DNA of 64,000 nt from Glycomyces amatae (GCF_020991375.1 NZ_JAJLQZ010000001.1:434001-498000), one strand, 5' to 3'; positions 41,722-50,144 are shown, counted from the first letter of the stretch. Program-made: numbers and translations. The notes: generated by a model from the letters alone, not told the origin.

Positions 41722-41782
41722 CCGCCCCGGTCCCGCGTGCGAGGCGGGCCCCGTCCGGGAGCCGGGTCGTTACCCTGGACGG

Positions 41783-42613
41783 ATGCCCGACTCCTCGACC
41801 TCCCCTGAGCCCGGCCGGGGCTGGCCGCCTCAGCTGACCGCCTGGGAGCGCGCCACCAACCTGCCGCTGCTCGCCCTCGCGGCCCTCTTCCTCATCGCCT
41901 ACGCGGTCCCGATCCTCTACCCCGGTCTGCCCGGCTGGGTCGGGGCGGCCGCCAACGCCGTCTACGCCCTGGTGTACGGGGTGTACGCGGTGGACTTCGG
42001 TGTCCGGCTCGTGAAGGCGGGCCGCGGGAACCGGATCCGGTTCCTCTGCACGCACCCGGTCGACCTCGTCATGGTGGCGCTCCCGATGCTGCGACCGCTG
42101 CGCATCCTGCGGATCATCCTCCTGCTGTCCGAGGTCTTCCGCCGCCACGCGGAGGTCACCAAACGCCTCCGGGCCGCGTTCTACGTCGTCACCGTGACCT
42201 TCCTGATCCTGCTGATGTCGAGCCTGGCGATCCTGGACGCCGAGCGGTACGCGCGCGACTCGCAGGTGACCGACTTCGGCGACGCCCTGTGGTGGTCGGT
42301 CGTGACCGCCTCCACGGTGGGCTACGGGGACGCGGTCCCGCAGACCGCCGAGGGGAAGGCGATCGCGGCGTTCCTGATGTTCGCGGCGATCGGCCTGGTC
42401 GGCCTGGTGAGCGGTTCGCTCGCCTCGTGGTTCGTCGACCGCGTCTCGGCGGCCGCCGAGACCACCGACCGCGCCGAGGCCGTCGAGCTGAGCATGCGCA
42501 TGGAGCGGCTGGAGCGGCAGGTCGCCGAGATCCACGCGGCCCTCGTCCCGGGCGGGCCGCCCGTCCGCGAATCGCGGGGAGTGCCGGGCCCGCGCGCCGA
42601 GCCCGAGCGTTGA
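41783..42613 (+). CDS. Voltage-gated-type potassium channel
   Basis: 276 residues. Six-helix layout with an S4-like basic helix (PMLRPLRILRIILLLSEVFRR), pore helix WWSVVTASTVGYGD with the K+ selectivity filter (about 178-183) and S6 FLMFAAIGLVGLVSGSLASW. A C-terminal coiled coil (MRMERLERQVAEIHAAL) probably stabilises the tetramer. Leaderless start: TACCCT (41771-41776) is 6 nt before the ATG. Confidence 0.93.
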   Translation: MPDSSTSPEPGRGWPPQLTAWERATNLPLLALAALFLIAYAVPILYPGLPGWVGAAANAVYALVYGVYAVDFGVRLVKAGRGNRIRFLCTHPVDLVMVALPMLRPLRILRIILLLSEVFRRHAEVTKRLRAAFYVVTVTFLILLMSSLAILDAERYARDSQVTDFGDALWWSVVTASTVGYGDAVPQTAEGKAIAAFLMFAAIGLVGLVSGSLASWFVDRVSAAAETTDRAEAVELSMRMERLERQVAEIHAALVPGGPPVRESRGVPGPRAEPER

Positions 42614-42641
42614 CCGGCTCTCGCGGCTCGGCCGCCTCCGG

Positions 42642-43667
42642 TCAGGCGATCGTCTTCTGGAAGACGCGCTCCTGACCGGCGAGGCGGTAGCCGACCGCCT
42701 CGTTGATGCTGATCATGTACTCGTTCGAGACGGCGTTGCCGGTCCACACGTACCGCATCTTCGGCCGCCATTCGCGCACGCGCCGCTGGTTGGCGACCTT
42801 GAGGACCGTGCCGAGCCGGTGGCCGCGGAACCGGGGGTCGACGATGGTGTCGCCCTGGGAGCAGTGGCGCTCCTCGCCGGCCTCGACGACGATCTCGGTG
42901 AACCCGGCGACCTCGCCGCTCTCCTTGTGGCGCACCGCGACCTGGAGGTGCAGTTCGCCCCGCCGGCGGCGCTGGCGCGACCAGTCGAGGAGGCGGCCGC
43001 GGTCGATGTCGGCCTCCTGGAGGTCCCACTCGCCCAGCGGCATGTCGGTGTACATGCGGGAGTGCAGGTAGGCCATGCCGTCGAGGAGCTCCTCGGGCGG
43101 GGCGCCCTCGAAGGGCACGAGCTCGAAGCCCTCGGCCCGCTCCCAGGCCTCGTCCAAGAGCCGGTCGAGCGCGGACTCGTCGACCTGGTCGAGGTCGACC
43201 TTGCGGATCGCGGCGTCCAGGGAGCCCTTGTAGCCCTTGGAGACCAGGAACGACCCGCCGTCGCCGCGCACCAGCGGCGAGGACTCGTGGGGGACCGCCG
43301 TCCAGCAGTGGAGGGTGCTCCTGCCGTCCTCGGCGGCGCGCTCCTCGGCGTGGCGCAGGAGGGCCGAGCCGACGCCGCGGCGGCGCTCGGCGGGGTGCAC
43401 GCCGAGCGTGAAGCCGAGCAGGTGGGTGTTGTCCTGATCGGAGAAGTTGAGGTCGAGGTGGCCGAGGACCTTCCCGTCGCACACGGCCGCCCAGTGTTCG
43501 CGGCGGGTGTCGCCGCCGCCGACGACCAGGCGCATCAGCGGCCAGACGGGGCCCCGGGGCCTGAGCCCGGCGAAGTCGTGGCCGTCGACGGCCTCCTGGA
43601 GGTCGAGCCAGGCCTCGGTGAGTGCGTGATCGGAGGGGGCCACCGGGACGATGTCGAAATGCGTCAT
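42642..43667 (-). CDS. Tandem GNAT-family N-acetyltransferase
   Basis: 341 residues with two GNAT domains. The first (about 1-160) has the acetyl-CoA motif GVHPAERRRGVGSALLRHAEERA. The second (about 185-340) has IVDPRFRGHRLGTVLKVANQRRVREW and ends WTGNAVSNEYMISINEAVGYRLAGQERVFQK. The layout resembles mycothiol-synthase-like and other double-GNAT enzymes, but the substrate is unknown. ATG 43667 was chosen; longer readings upstream have poor coding quality. Confidence 0.88.
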   Translation of the reverse strand: MTHFDIVPVAPSDHALTEAWLDLQEAVDGHDFAGLRPRGPVWPLMRLVVGGGDTRREHWAAVCDGKVLGHLDLNFSDQDNTHLLGFTLGVHPAERRRGVGSALLRHAEERAAEDGRSTLHCWTAVPHESSPLVRGDGGSFLVSKGYKGSLDAAIRKVDLDQVDESALDRLLDEAWERAEGFELVPFEGAPPEELLDGMAYLHSRMYTDMPLGEWDLQEADIDRGRLLDWSRQRRRRGELHLQVAVRHKESGEVAGFTEIVVEAGEERHCSQGDTIVDPRFRGHRLGTVLKVANQRRVREWRPKMRYVWTGNAVSNEYMISINEAVGYRLAGQERVFQKTIA

Positions 43668-43747
43668 GATCCCGAGTCTGTCGGAGCGGCCCGGCGCTGA
43701 CAAGCCCGTTGCGCAAGCGAAAAACCCGCGCCGGGGCACGGGAGTGT

Positions 43748-43776
43748 TTGGGGGAGCGGCATTCAGGGAATACGAT
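43748..43776 (+). promoter_or_regulatory. Orphan promoter-like element
   Basis: TTGGGG (43748-43753), 17 bp, TACGAT (43771-43776). No rightward gene follows; transcription would run through 43783-44043 and into the 3' end of the threonine-synthase-family gene in antisense. A 48-residue frame starts at ATG 43781 (MEHAGRETAVPDTGWRCSTR and onward) but has weak codon bias. Confidence 0.4.
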
Positions 43777-43899
43777 GAGCATGGAGCACGCTGGTCGGGA
43801 GACCGCAGTTCCTGACACCGGCTGGCGCTGCTCGACACGTTCTAGCCCCAGGACTCGCAGTCAACCGGGTGAGTGGCGACAGGACGTCTGCGGCCTCCC

Positions 43900-43991
43900 G
43901 CAAGAAGAATTCTTGCTCATTCAGTGAATACGGTCAAGACCCGAACTTCGCTTCTTTTTGTCGGGTACCCGACACAACCATTCACAATGGT
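43900..43991. other. Cluster of small perfect palindromes
   Basis: GCAAGAA-GAA-TTCTTGC (43900-43916), TGTCGGGTACCCGACA (43959-43974) and ACCATT-CAC-AATGGT (43977-43991) lie within about 90 bp of unusually AT-rich sequence downstream of an orphan promoter. They could be stems of a small RNA or protein-binding sites. No convincing gene lies in 43668-44050. Confidence 0.5.
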
Positions 43992-44007
43992 CACGGTGAG
44001 TGATAAT

Positions 44008-44043
44008 TTCGAGAGTTCGGCAAGCGTTTGACGAACTCTCGAA
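44008..44043 (-). terminator. 12-bp hairpin after the threonine-synthase-family gene
   Basis: TTCGAGAGTTCG and CGAACTCTCGAA pair perfectly around a 12-nt loop, 7 bp downstream of the stop codon of the leftward gene. Confidence 0.8.
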
Positions 44044-44050
44044 CCTCCAC

Positions 44051-45313
44051 TCAGGATTGCAGCAGTCCGGCTTCCTTCGCCGCCTTCAACGACGGCTTCA
44101 CCGTGTGCGTGGGCCCGACCAGCGACGACACCGCGTCCAAAGTCTTCAGACCCTCTCCGGTGTTGTAAATGACGGTTTCCGCCTCCGGGTCGAGCTGCCC
44201 CGACTCCAGGAGCTTACGGAGCGTAGCGACCACGACGCCGCCTGCCGTCTCAGCGAACACACCGGTCGTCGCGGCGAGAAGCTTCACGCCGTCGCGGATC
44301 TCGTCGTCGGAGACCTTCGCCATCCCGCCGCCGGTCGAGCGGCACGCCTCGATCGCGTAGGGCCCGGCCGCCGGGTCCCCGATGTTGAGGCTCTTGGCGA
44401 TCCCGGTGGGCTTCACGGGCGTGATGACGTCGGTCCCGGCGCTGTAGGCGTCGGCGATCGGGCTGCACCCGGCCGACTGCGCGCCGAAGACCCGCACCTT
44501 CCCCGGCTCGGTCAGGCCGATCTGGGCCGACTCCTCGAACGCCTTGTGGATCTTGGTGAGCAGCTCGCCCGAGGCCATCGGGACCACGACCTGCTCGGGC
44601 AGCCGCCAGCCGAGCTGCTCGGCGACCTCGTACCCGAGCGTCTTGGAGCCCTCGGCGTAGTAGGGGCGGATGTTGACGTTCACGAACGCCGTCGACTCGA
44701 ACTCGTCGGTCTCGGTCAGCTCCGAGCACAGGCGGTTGACGTCGTCGTAGGAGCCCTGCACCGCGACCAGCTCGCCGCCGTAGATCGCCGACTGCACGAT
44801 CTTGCCCGGCTCCAGGTCGTGCGGGATGAACACGATCGACGGGATGCCCGCGCGGGCCGCGTGGGCGGCCACCGAGTTCGCCAGGTTCCCCGTCGAGGCG
44901 CACGCGAACCGGTCGAAGCCCAGCTTGACCGCGGCCGACACGGCGGTGGAGACCACCCGGTCCTTGAACGAGTGCGTCGGGTTCGCGCTGTCGTCCTTGA
45001 CCCACAGCTTCCTCATGCCCAGGGCCTTCGCGAGGTGCTTCGCGTCGATGAGCGGGGTCAGGCCCGGATCGAGGCTGACGCGGTCCTCGGGGTGGACGCC
45101 GACCGGCAGCAGCGGCGCGTAGCGCCAGAGGTTCTGCGGGCCGGCCTCGATCCGCTCGCGCGTGACCTTGGCGAGCTCGTCGAGGTCGTAGTCGACCTCC
45201 AGGGGGCCCCAGCACTGCCAGCAGGCGTGCTGGGCGACCAGGTCGTAAGTGGTGTCGCAGTTGCGGCAGACGAGTCCCTTGGCAGGGCTGTCGGCAAAGA
45301 GCGAGTTGGACAT
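44051..45313 (-). CDS. thrC: Threonine-synthase-family PLP enzyme under a SAM riboswitch
   Basis: 420 residues. An N-terminal zinc-ribbon-like segment (VCRNCDTTYD...ACWQCWGPLEVDYD) is followed by the beta-family PLP domain: PLP Lys in NPTHSFKDRVVSTAVS, phosphate-binding ACASTGNLANSVAAHAARAG and YNTGEGLKTLDAV. The classical reaction is O-phosphohomoserine to threonine plus phosphate. The start was set at ATG 45313 for GAGGAG upstream. A SAM-I riboswitch immediately precedes it, which is unusual for threonine synthesis. A sulfur-related role such as homocysteine formation from O-phosphohomoserine is conceivable but unproven. Possibly a second thrC, as no hom or thrB is near. Confidence 0.88.
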   Translation of the reverse strand: MSNSLFADSPAKGLVCRNCDTTYDLVAQHACWQCWGPLEVDYDLDELAKVTRERIEAGPQNLWRYAPLLPVGVHPEDRVSLDPGLTPLIDAKHLAKALGMRKLWVKDDSANPTHSFKDRVVSTAVSAAVKLGFDRFACASTGNLANSVAAHAARAGIPSIVFIPHDLEPGKIVQSAIYGGELVAVQGSYDDVNRLCSELTETDEFESTAFVNVNIRPYYAEGSKTLGYEVAEQLGWRLPEQVVVPMASGELLTKIHKAFEESAQIGLTEPGKVRVFGAQSAGCSPIADAYSAGTDVITPVKPTGIAKSLNIGDPAAGPYAIEACRSTGGGMAKVSDDEIRDGVKLLAATTGVFAETAGGVVVATLRKLLESGQLDPEAETVIYNTGEGLKTLDAVSSLVGPTHTVKPSLKAAKEAGLLQS

Positions 45314-45328
45314 GCGAGAAGGCTCCTC

Positions 45329-45443
45329 CCTCATCTTCCCCGCGAGAGCGGGCCGGAATTGGCACCTGCCGCTCGGCCTCGAAGGCGAGCCGGTGGTTGC
45401 CGCAGCGTCGCAGGGCCGGACCCCTCAGCTGCTCTGGATGAAG
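45329..45443 (-). promoter_or_regulatory. SAM-I (S-box) riboswitch
   Basis: Read on the minus strand, the P1 5' strand CTTCATC pairs with GATGAGG at the 3' end. Between them stand S-box core elements: AGAGCAGCTGAGGGG, the GGCCC segment, GCGGCAACC, then a P3 hairpin (CGGCTCGCCTTCGAGGCCG) and GGTGCCAATTCC with its closing P4 (CCCGC/GCGGG) and GGAAGATGAGG. P1 ends directly at the GAGGAG ribosome-binding site of the downstream gene, so control of translation initiation is more likely than transcription termination. Confidence 0.92.
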
Positions 45444-45587
45444 TACGAGCCGAATGCTACGGGTGTGCCAGGTGCAACCGCAACTGGCGTTCCAGGTTTC
45501 GAGACGGCGCCGGGCTCCGGGACTCCGTGCTCTGCCAGGTCACGCCCGCACCGGGGCGTGAATCGATCGTTGTCTGTCGGTGATCCG

Positions 45588-46451
45588 TCAGCGCGCGGAC
45601 GCCGTCGCCAGCCACACCGCGCGCGCGTCCGCCGTCCCCGCCACGTCGTGCACCCGCACGCCCCACACGCCCGCCTCGAACGCCAGCAGCGAGGTCGCCA
45701 GCGTCGCCGCCTCCCGCTGCCCCACCGGGCGCGGCTTGCCGCTCTCGTCGGCCAGGAGCCTGCCGAGGTACGACTTGCGCGAGGAGCCGAACAGCACCGG
45801 GAAGCCCAGCGCCGTGAACTCCTCCAGGTGCGCCGAGAGCCGCCAGTTGTGCTCGGCCGACTTCGCGAACCCGAGCCCGGGGTCCAGGATCAGCCGCTCG
45901 CGCTCCACCCCGGAGTCCAGCGCGGCCTCGACCCGGTCCTCCAGCTCGGCCTTGACGTCGGCGACCACGTTGTCGTAGTGCGCCAGCCGCTGCATGTCCG
46001 CCGAGTGGTCCCGCCAGTGCATGAGCACCCAGTGCACGCCCGTGTCGGCCACGACCCGCGCCATGTCCGGGTCCGCCAGGCCGCCCGAGACGTCGTTGAC
46101 GACGCTCGCCCCGGCCCCGATCGCCGCGGCCGCGACCGCGGCCCTGGTCGTGTCGATCGAGACGGCGAGTCCGCGTTCGGCCAGCGCGGCCACCACGTCG
46201 ACCACGCGCGCGGTCTCGGTGGCCGCGTCCACCCGCTCGGCCCCCGGCCGGGTCGACTCGCCGCCGACGTCGATCAGGTCCGCGCCCTCGGCGCCCATCT
46301 GCTCGCCGTGCGCCACCGCGTCGTCGAAGTCGAGGTAGCGCCCGCCGTCCGAGAAGGAGTCGGGCGTGACATTGAGGACGCCCATGATCTGCGGCGCTGC
46401 GGGGCCCGGCCCGTCGGGCGGCGCCTGGGCGGAATCTCGCGGCTCGGTCAC
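45588..46451 (-). CDS. folP: Dihydropteroate synthase
   Basis: 287 residues. All signatures are present: IMGVLNVTPDSFSDGGRY, GADLIDVGGESTRPGAERV, SIDTTRAAVAAAAIGAGASVVNDVSGG, LDPGLGFAKSAEHNW and FGSSRKSYLGRL. It condenses 6-hydroxymethyl-dihydropterin diphosphate with p-aminobenzoate in folate synthesis and is the sulfonamide target. Other fol genes are not adjacent. GTG start, leaderless: TAACGT (46459-46464 on +) is 7 nt upstream. Confidence 0.96.
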   Translation of the reverse strand: MTEPRDSAQAPPDGPGPAAPQIMGVLNVTPDSFSDGGRYLDFDDAVAHGEQMGAEGADLIDVGGESTRPGAERVDAATETARVVDVVAALAERGLAVSIDTTRAAVAAAAIGAGASVVNDVSGGLADPDMARVVADTGVHWVLMHWRDHSADMQRLAHYDNVVADVKAELEDRVEAALDSGVERERLILDPGLGFAKSAEHNWRLSAHLEEFTALGFPVLFGSSRKSYLGRLLADESGKPRPVGQREAATLATSLLAFEAGVWGVRVHDVAGTADARAVWLATASAR

Positions 46452-46492
46452 GGGATCGACGTTACCCGCGCCGGGCGCGTGAACGCCTCGCA

Positions 46493-47581
46493 TCAAGCCA
46501 GGTCCGTGAGGTCCAGCACGTGCCACACCAGCAGTTCGTCCGTCCCGGTCGACCACCACAGCCGCCGGTCGTCCGCCCCGGTCCGGCCCGCGGCCGAGGC
46601 CACCAGGTAGTCCGTCCCCGCCTCGAGGTCGAACAGCGTCACGACGGTCCCGTCCCCGGCCGCGGCCGCGCGCTCGGCGAGCGGCTCGAACCGGTCGATG
46701 AGTCCCACATCGGGGGACACGGCCGACGTGAAGCCCTCCGCGACGGTGACCCGGTCCGTCCCGTCCGGACGGACGAGGTCGATCCGCGCTCCGTCCTCGG
46801 CGTTCACGACCAGGCGGCACCACGCCGCCGAGCACAGCGTCAGCTCGTCGGCCCCGGCGAACACCTTGACGCCCGCGCCCGTGTCGGTGCGCACCAGCTG
46901 CGCCCCGCCCAGCGAATCGGAGCCGGCGCTGGCCAGCCACGGCCACGCGGCGGCCTGCCACGCGCCCGCGTGCCCGACGACCTCAACCTCGCCGCCGTCC
47001 ACGCCGATCGACCGGTGCTCGGTGACGAGCGCGTCGCTGCGGGCGGTCGACAGCCAGTGCAGGCCCTCGGCCGCGAACTGGAGGTCGTAGGCGCCGCCGG
47101 AGGCGATGACGTCGCCGGTGTCGGCGGTCAGCAGCGACGCCGCGCCGGGGGCGCCGTCGGGGCCGCGCTCGGCCGTCCACAGCTGCGACACGACCCGGCC
47201 CCGGTCGTCGGGGACCGACGCGATCCAGGCGAAGCGCTCATCGGTGGCGGCGGCCGCGACGACCCCCGGGACCGAGCCCGGCTCGGCCACCGGCGTGACC
47301 GCGGTGCCGCCGTCCTCGTCCTGCGCCACGTACAGCAGGCTCCCGGCCTCGTCGGTGCCGAGCATCGCCGGCGTGTCGCCGTCGAGGCCCAGCAGCGGCG
47401 TCCACGCGCGCCCGCCGACCTGCCCGGGCCAGTCGGCCGGCTCGGCGTCCCAGGTCTCCCACACCGTCGGCGGGGCCTCGGGGGCGGCGGCGGTCTCGGG
47501 CCGCTCGGGGGAGGGCCAGGCGAGCCAGGCGACGGCGAGCACCGCCGTCCCGGCGAGGGTGAGCCGCTGCGCGGTGTCCAT
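46493..47581 (-). CDS. Secreted or anchored beta-propeller-like protein
   Basis: 362 residues. A short N-terminal hydrophobic segment (about 6-24, RLTLAGTAVLAVAWLAWP) acts as signal or anchor, followed by a Pro/Ala linker. Repeated blade-like strands follow (for example GDTPAMLGTDEAGSLLYVAQDE, RFAWIASVPDD, YDLQFAAEGLHWLSTARSD, GGAQLVRTDTGAGVKVFAG). It lies 6 bp downstream of a HAD phosphatase gene and is probably co-transcribed. Function unknown. Confidence 0.75.
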   Translation of the reverse strand: MDTAQRLTLAGTAVLAVAWLAWPSPERPETAAAPEAPPTVWETWDAEPADWPGQVGGRAWTPLLGLDGDTPAMLGTDEAGSLLYVAQDEDGGTAVTPVAEPGSVPGVVAAAATDERFAWIASVPDDRGRVVSQLWTAERGPDGAPGAASLLTADTGDVIASGGAYDLQFAAEGLHWLSTARSDALVTEHRSIGVDGGEVEVVGHAGAWQAAAWPWLASAGSDSLGGAQLVRTDTGAGVKVFAGADELTLCSAAWCRLVVNAEDGARIDLVRPDGTDRVTVAEGFTSAVSPDVGLIDRFEPLAERAAAAGDGTVVTLFDLEAGTDYLVASAAGRTGADDRRLWWSTGTDELLVWHVLDLTDLA

Positions 47582-47587
47582 CCGCCG

Positions 47588-48475
47588 CTAGTCGCGGTCG
47601 CGGGACTTGTACAGGTAGAACAGTCCGGCGCCCACGCCCGCGGCGGCCGCCGTCGGCAGCGCCAGCTTCGCGGCGCGGCGGCCGCGCCGGTAGTCCAGGA
47701 CCGGCCAGCCGTGGTGGCGGGCCTGGCGGGCCAGGCGCGCGTCCGGGTTGACCGCGATGGCGCGGCCGACCTTGCGCAGCATCGGCAGGTCGTTCGCCGA
47801 GTCCGAGTAGGCCGTGCACTGCTCCAGGTCCAGGCCGCGCTCGGCCGCGAGCTGGGCGATGCCGTCGGCCTTCGCGGGGCCGTGCATGAGGTCGCCGACG
47901 AGGCGGCCGGTGTAGCAGCCTTCCTCGATCTCGGCGATGGTGCCGAGCGCGCCGGTCAGGCCCAGGCGCGCGGCGATGACCTCGGCGAGCTCGACGGGGC
48001 TGGCGGTGACGAGCCAGACCTCCTGGTCCGACTCGAGGTGGCGTTCGGCCAGGCGGCGGACGGGCGCGAGGATGCGCGGCGAGATGTCGCGGTCGACGAC
48101 CTCCTCGCACAGGGTGCGCATCTCGTCGACCGGGAACCCGGCGACGAGCTCGAGCGCGGAGGACTTCACCGAGGAGATCTCGCCGTGGCGCTCGCCGCCC
48201 TGGAACTTGAACCGGGCCTGCTTCCAGGCGAAGTTGAGGATGTGGCGGGCGGAGAGCACGCCGTACTTGGCGAGGGCGCGGGCGAGCCAGTACGCGGAGG
48301 CCCCGTGCATGAGGGTGTTGTCGACGTCGAAGAACGCCGCGGAGGGGACGTGGGCGGCGTCGTCGTCGATGCGCGGCTCGACGACGACGGAGTGGGCGCG
48401 GGCGCTGCCGCCGACCCGCACAGCAGCTGAACGGGGCGTGGCGGAGGCGGTGGAGGAAGCCTCGATCTCTGACAC
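47588..48475 (-). CDS. HAD-IB family hydrolase (SerB-like)
   Basis: 295 residues. HAD motif I FFDVDNTLMHG (nucleophile Asp), motif II WLVTASPVELAEVIA, Lys in HGPAKADGIAQLA and motif IV AYSDSANDLPMLRKVG. A C-terminal membrane or amphipathic segment ends GVGAGLFYLYKSRDRD. HAD-IB enzymes dephosphorylate phosphoserine or lysophospholipid-type substrates; this group often lies beside bldN/rsbN in Streptomyces, to my recollection. GTG start, leaderless: TAGGCT (48482-48487) is 6 nt upstream. Confidence 0.9.
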   Translation of the reverse strand: MSEIEASSTASATPRSAAVRVGGSARAHSVVVEPRIDDDAAHVPSAAFFDVDNTLMHGASAYWLARALAKYGVLSARHILNFAWKQARFKFQGGERHGEISSVKSSALELVAGFPVDEMRTLCEEVVDRDISPRILAPVRRLAERHLESDQEVWLVTASPVELAEVIAARLGLTGALGTIAEIEEGCYTGRLVGDLMHGPAKADGIAQLAAERGLDLEQCTAYSDSANDLPMLRKVGRAIAVNPDARLARQARHHGWPVLDYRRGRRAAKLALPTAAAAGVGAGLFYLYKSRDRD

Positions 48476-48612
48476 CCTAAAAGCCTACAAGCCTCAGGCA
48501 GACGGCCTCTAACGCCAGGACGGGAGCTCGGTAAATTTCCAGTGTGGGCCCAGTTACGTCGGATGTGCCGCTCCGGCACCGGAAGTGCGGTTCGGTCCCC
48601 GGACGCGGCGGC

Positions 48613-48642
48613 GGGCCGGGAAGCCGCGGGGCTTCCCGGCCC
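48613..48642 (-). terminator. 13-bp hairpin downstream of rsbN
   Basis: GGGCCGGGAAGCC and its exact complement enclose a GCGG loop in the 296-bp gap (48476-48771) between the anti-sigma gene and the HAD gene. It would end the rsbN transcript. No gene is seen in the gap. Confidence 0.85.
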
Positions 48643-48740
48643 GTGCTCCGCACCGGTCCCGGTCCGGTCGAACCGGAGCCGGGCGCCGGGTCCGACCGGC
48701 GGCCCGGTCGTGGACGGATGCAGCCGTTCACAGGGATTCG

Positions 48741-48774
48741 GTCGTACCGGCGGTTCAGTCGTACCGGCGGTTCA
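48741..48774. repeat. 17-bp tandem duplication at the rsbN stop codon
   Basis: GTCGTACCGGCGGTTCA occurs twice, at 48741-48757 and 48758-48774. The second copy overlaps the stop codon of the anti-sigma gene, so the duplication adds nothing to the protein. Confidence 0.8.
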
Positions 48775-49932
48775 GTCGAACAGGCCCGAGACGATCCCGG
48801 TCAGTTCGCCGAGGACGTCGCCGCCCTCGTCCTCCTCGGCGGTCTCTCCGCCCGTCACCGGGTCGGTGACGGCGTCGGTGAGCGGGTCCGCGGACGGCGG
48901 GTCCGCCTCGTCCGGGGCGCTCGCGGCGTCCTCGCCGCCCGGCTCGGGCGCCGTCTCGCCGCCGCTCTCCGGGCCGCCGTCCTCGGCGTCGTCGGAGGAG
49001 CTGCCCGGCTCGGCCGGGGCCGTCGTGTCGACCGTGTTCTGCGCGCACGCGCCGGGAACCGGTCCCAGCTCGTCGCTCGCGCCGCCCGGGTCGGTGCAGT
49101 CCAGCGCCCCGCGCAGCTCCACCGACCGCGCCGCGGCCGCCTCGAGGACGGCCACCAGCGCCTCACCGGACGCCTGCGCCTCGCCGTCGAGGCCGCTCAC
49201 CAGTTCCTCGAGCACCCACCGGTGCTCGTTGGTGAACAGGTCCACATAGTCCAGCGGGGCCGGGTCCTCGTCCGCGACCGCGAGCTCGCCCAGCAGCTTC
49301 GCGCCGCTGCGCAGCTCCGAGGCGGCGTCGTTCAGCGCGCTGGCGACCGCCTCGTCGTCGCCGCTGACCGCGGCGGCCTCCTCGATGCGGGTGCGCGCGA
49401 ACTCCAGGTACAGCTGCGCCTTGCCGAGGTCGTTGCCCGCCAAGGCGAGCTGCGCCCGCTCGGTGGAGCGCTTGAAGTCGTACAGCGTCTCGCCCGGCAG
49501 CGCGTCGCCCGAGGCCGCGGAGACCCCGGATATGGCGACGGTGCCCGTCAGCAGCGCCGCGACGATCGCGAGGCGCCTGCCGCCGCGGGGGCGGCGCGGG
49601 AACATGTCGTCCAGGACGGGCGCGCGCTTCGGCTCGGGCACCGCGGCGCTGGCCCGGTGCCGGGCGGTCACGCCGATGCCCTCCTCCGCGGCGACGGCCA
49701 TGAGCCGCCTCCGGGTGGCGTCGTGCCATTCGCGCGACGGCCTGCTGGCGGCCGCGAGCTGCTCGCCGAGTCCGCCGAGCCGGTCGGACACCCCGACGAG
49801 TTCGGCGAACGCTTCCGCTGAGCCGCCCGATGCGTCGACGCTGCGGTGCGTGTGAGGGAGGGTGGAACCGCCTGCGTCAAGCAGCCGCGCGAATTCCTCC
49901 GCGCGTCGGCGCTCCATGGGATTGATTGTCAC
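48772..49932 (-). CDS. rsbN: RsbN-type anti-sigma factor (DUF5667)
   Basis: 386 residues. The N-terminal cytoplasmic sigma-binding part (about 1-115) contains RRAEEFARLLDAG. One membrane helix lies at about 122-140 (RRLAIVAALLTGTVAISGVSAASG). The extracytoplasmic DUF5667 domain (about 145-290) starts ALPGETLYDFKRSTERAQLALAGND and ends in a Glu/Ser/Pro-rich tail. RsbN restrains BldN at the membrane in Streptomyces. The gene follows bldN in the same direction and has a BldN-type promoter. GTG 49932 was chosen for AGGGGG 9 nt upstream; GTG 49941 is an alternative. Confidence 0.88.
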   Translation of the reverse strand: MTINPMERRRAEEFARLLDAGGSTLPHTHRSVDASGGSAEAFAELVGVSDRLGGLGEQLAAASRPSREWHDATRRRLMAVAAEEGIGVTARHRASAAVPEPKRAPVLDDMFPRRPRGGRRLAIVAALLTGTVAISGVSAASGDALPGETLYDFKRSTERAQLALAGNDLGKAQLYLEFARTRIEEAAAVSGDDEAVASALNDAASELRSGAKLLGELAVADEDPAPLDYVDLFTNEHRWVLEELVSGLDGEAQASGEALVAVLEAAAARSVELRGALDCTDPGGASDELGPVPGACAQNTVDTTAPAEPGSSSDDAEDGGPESGGETAPEPGGEDAASAPDEADPPSADPLTDAVTDPVTGGETAEEDEGGDVLGELTGIVSGLFD

Positions 49933-49978
49933 CGGGCACACCCCCTCTCACTGCATGGATCCTGCTCCTGTACTGAGA

Positions 49979-50007
49979 ACAACGCACGAGTAGCCCCTGA
50001 GGTTACG
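49979..50007 (-). promoter_or_regulatory. BldN-dependent promoter of rsbN
   Basis: On the minus strand CGTAAC (50002-50007), 17 bp, CGTTGT (49979-49984). The published BldN consensus, from memory, is CGTAAC-N16/17-CGTTGA, so only one base differs. It lies about 47 bp upstream of the rsbN start. The sigma factor would thus activate its own anti-sigma factor. Confidence 0.75.
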
Positions 50008-50144
50008 GTTCGCCGCGAACCTTGCGACGCGGACCACTCGGGCCTCGTCGCGGTGGGGTCTCGCGGCGGTATCGGGCCGGCGGGCGGCCCTGACCTGGCA
50101 GTGCCGATCCTCGGGGAGGACCCCCGGGGGACCGGTGATCGCCG

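Noticed and set aside
43781-43927. 48-residue frame behind the orphan promoter as a gene
   Set aside because: Third-position GC is well below neighbouring genes, the ATG is 4 rather than 6-7 nt from the -10, and no family is recognised; kept only as part of the small-RNA observation.
44051-45313. Cysteate synthase or cystathionine beta-synthase instead of a threonine-synthase-family enzyme
   Set aside because: The N-terminal zinc-ribbon-like region and the FKDR and TGNLANS blocks fit the threonine synthase family best; a changed substrate remains possible and is treated as a finding.
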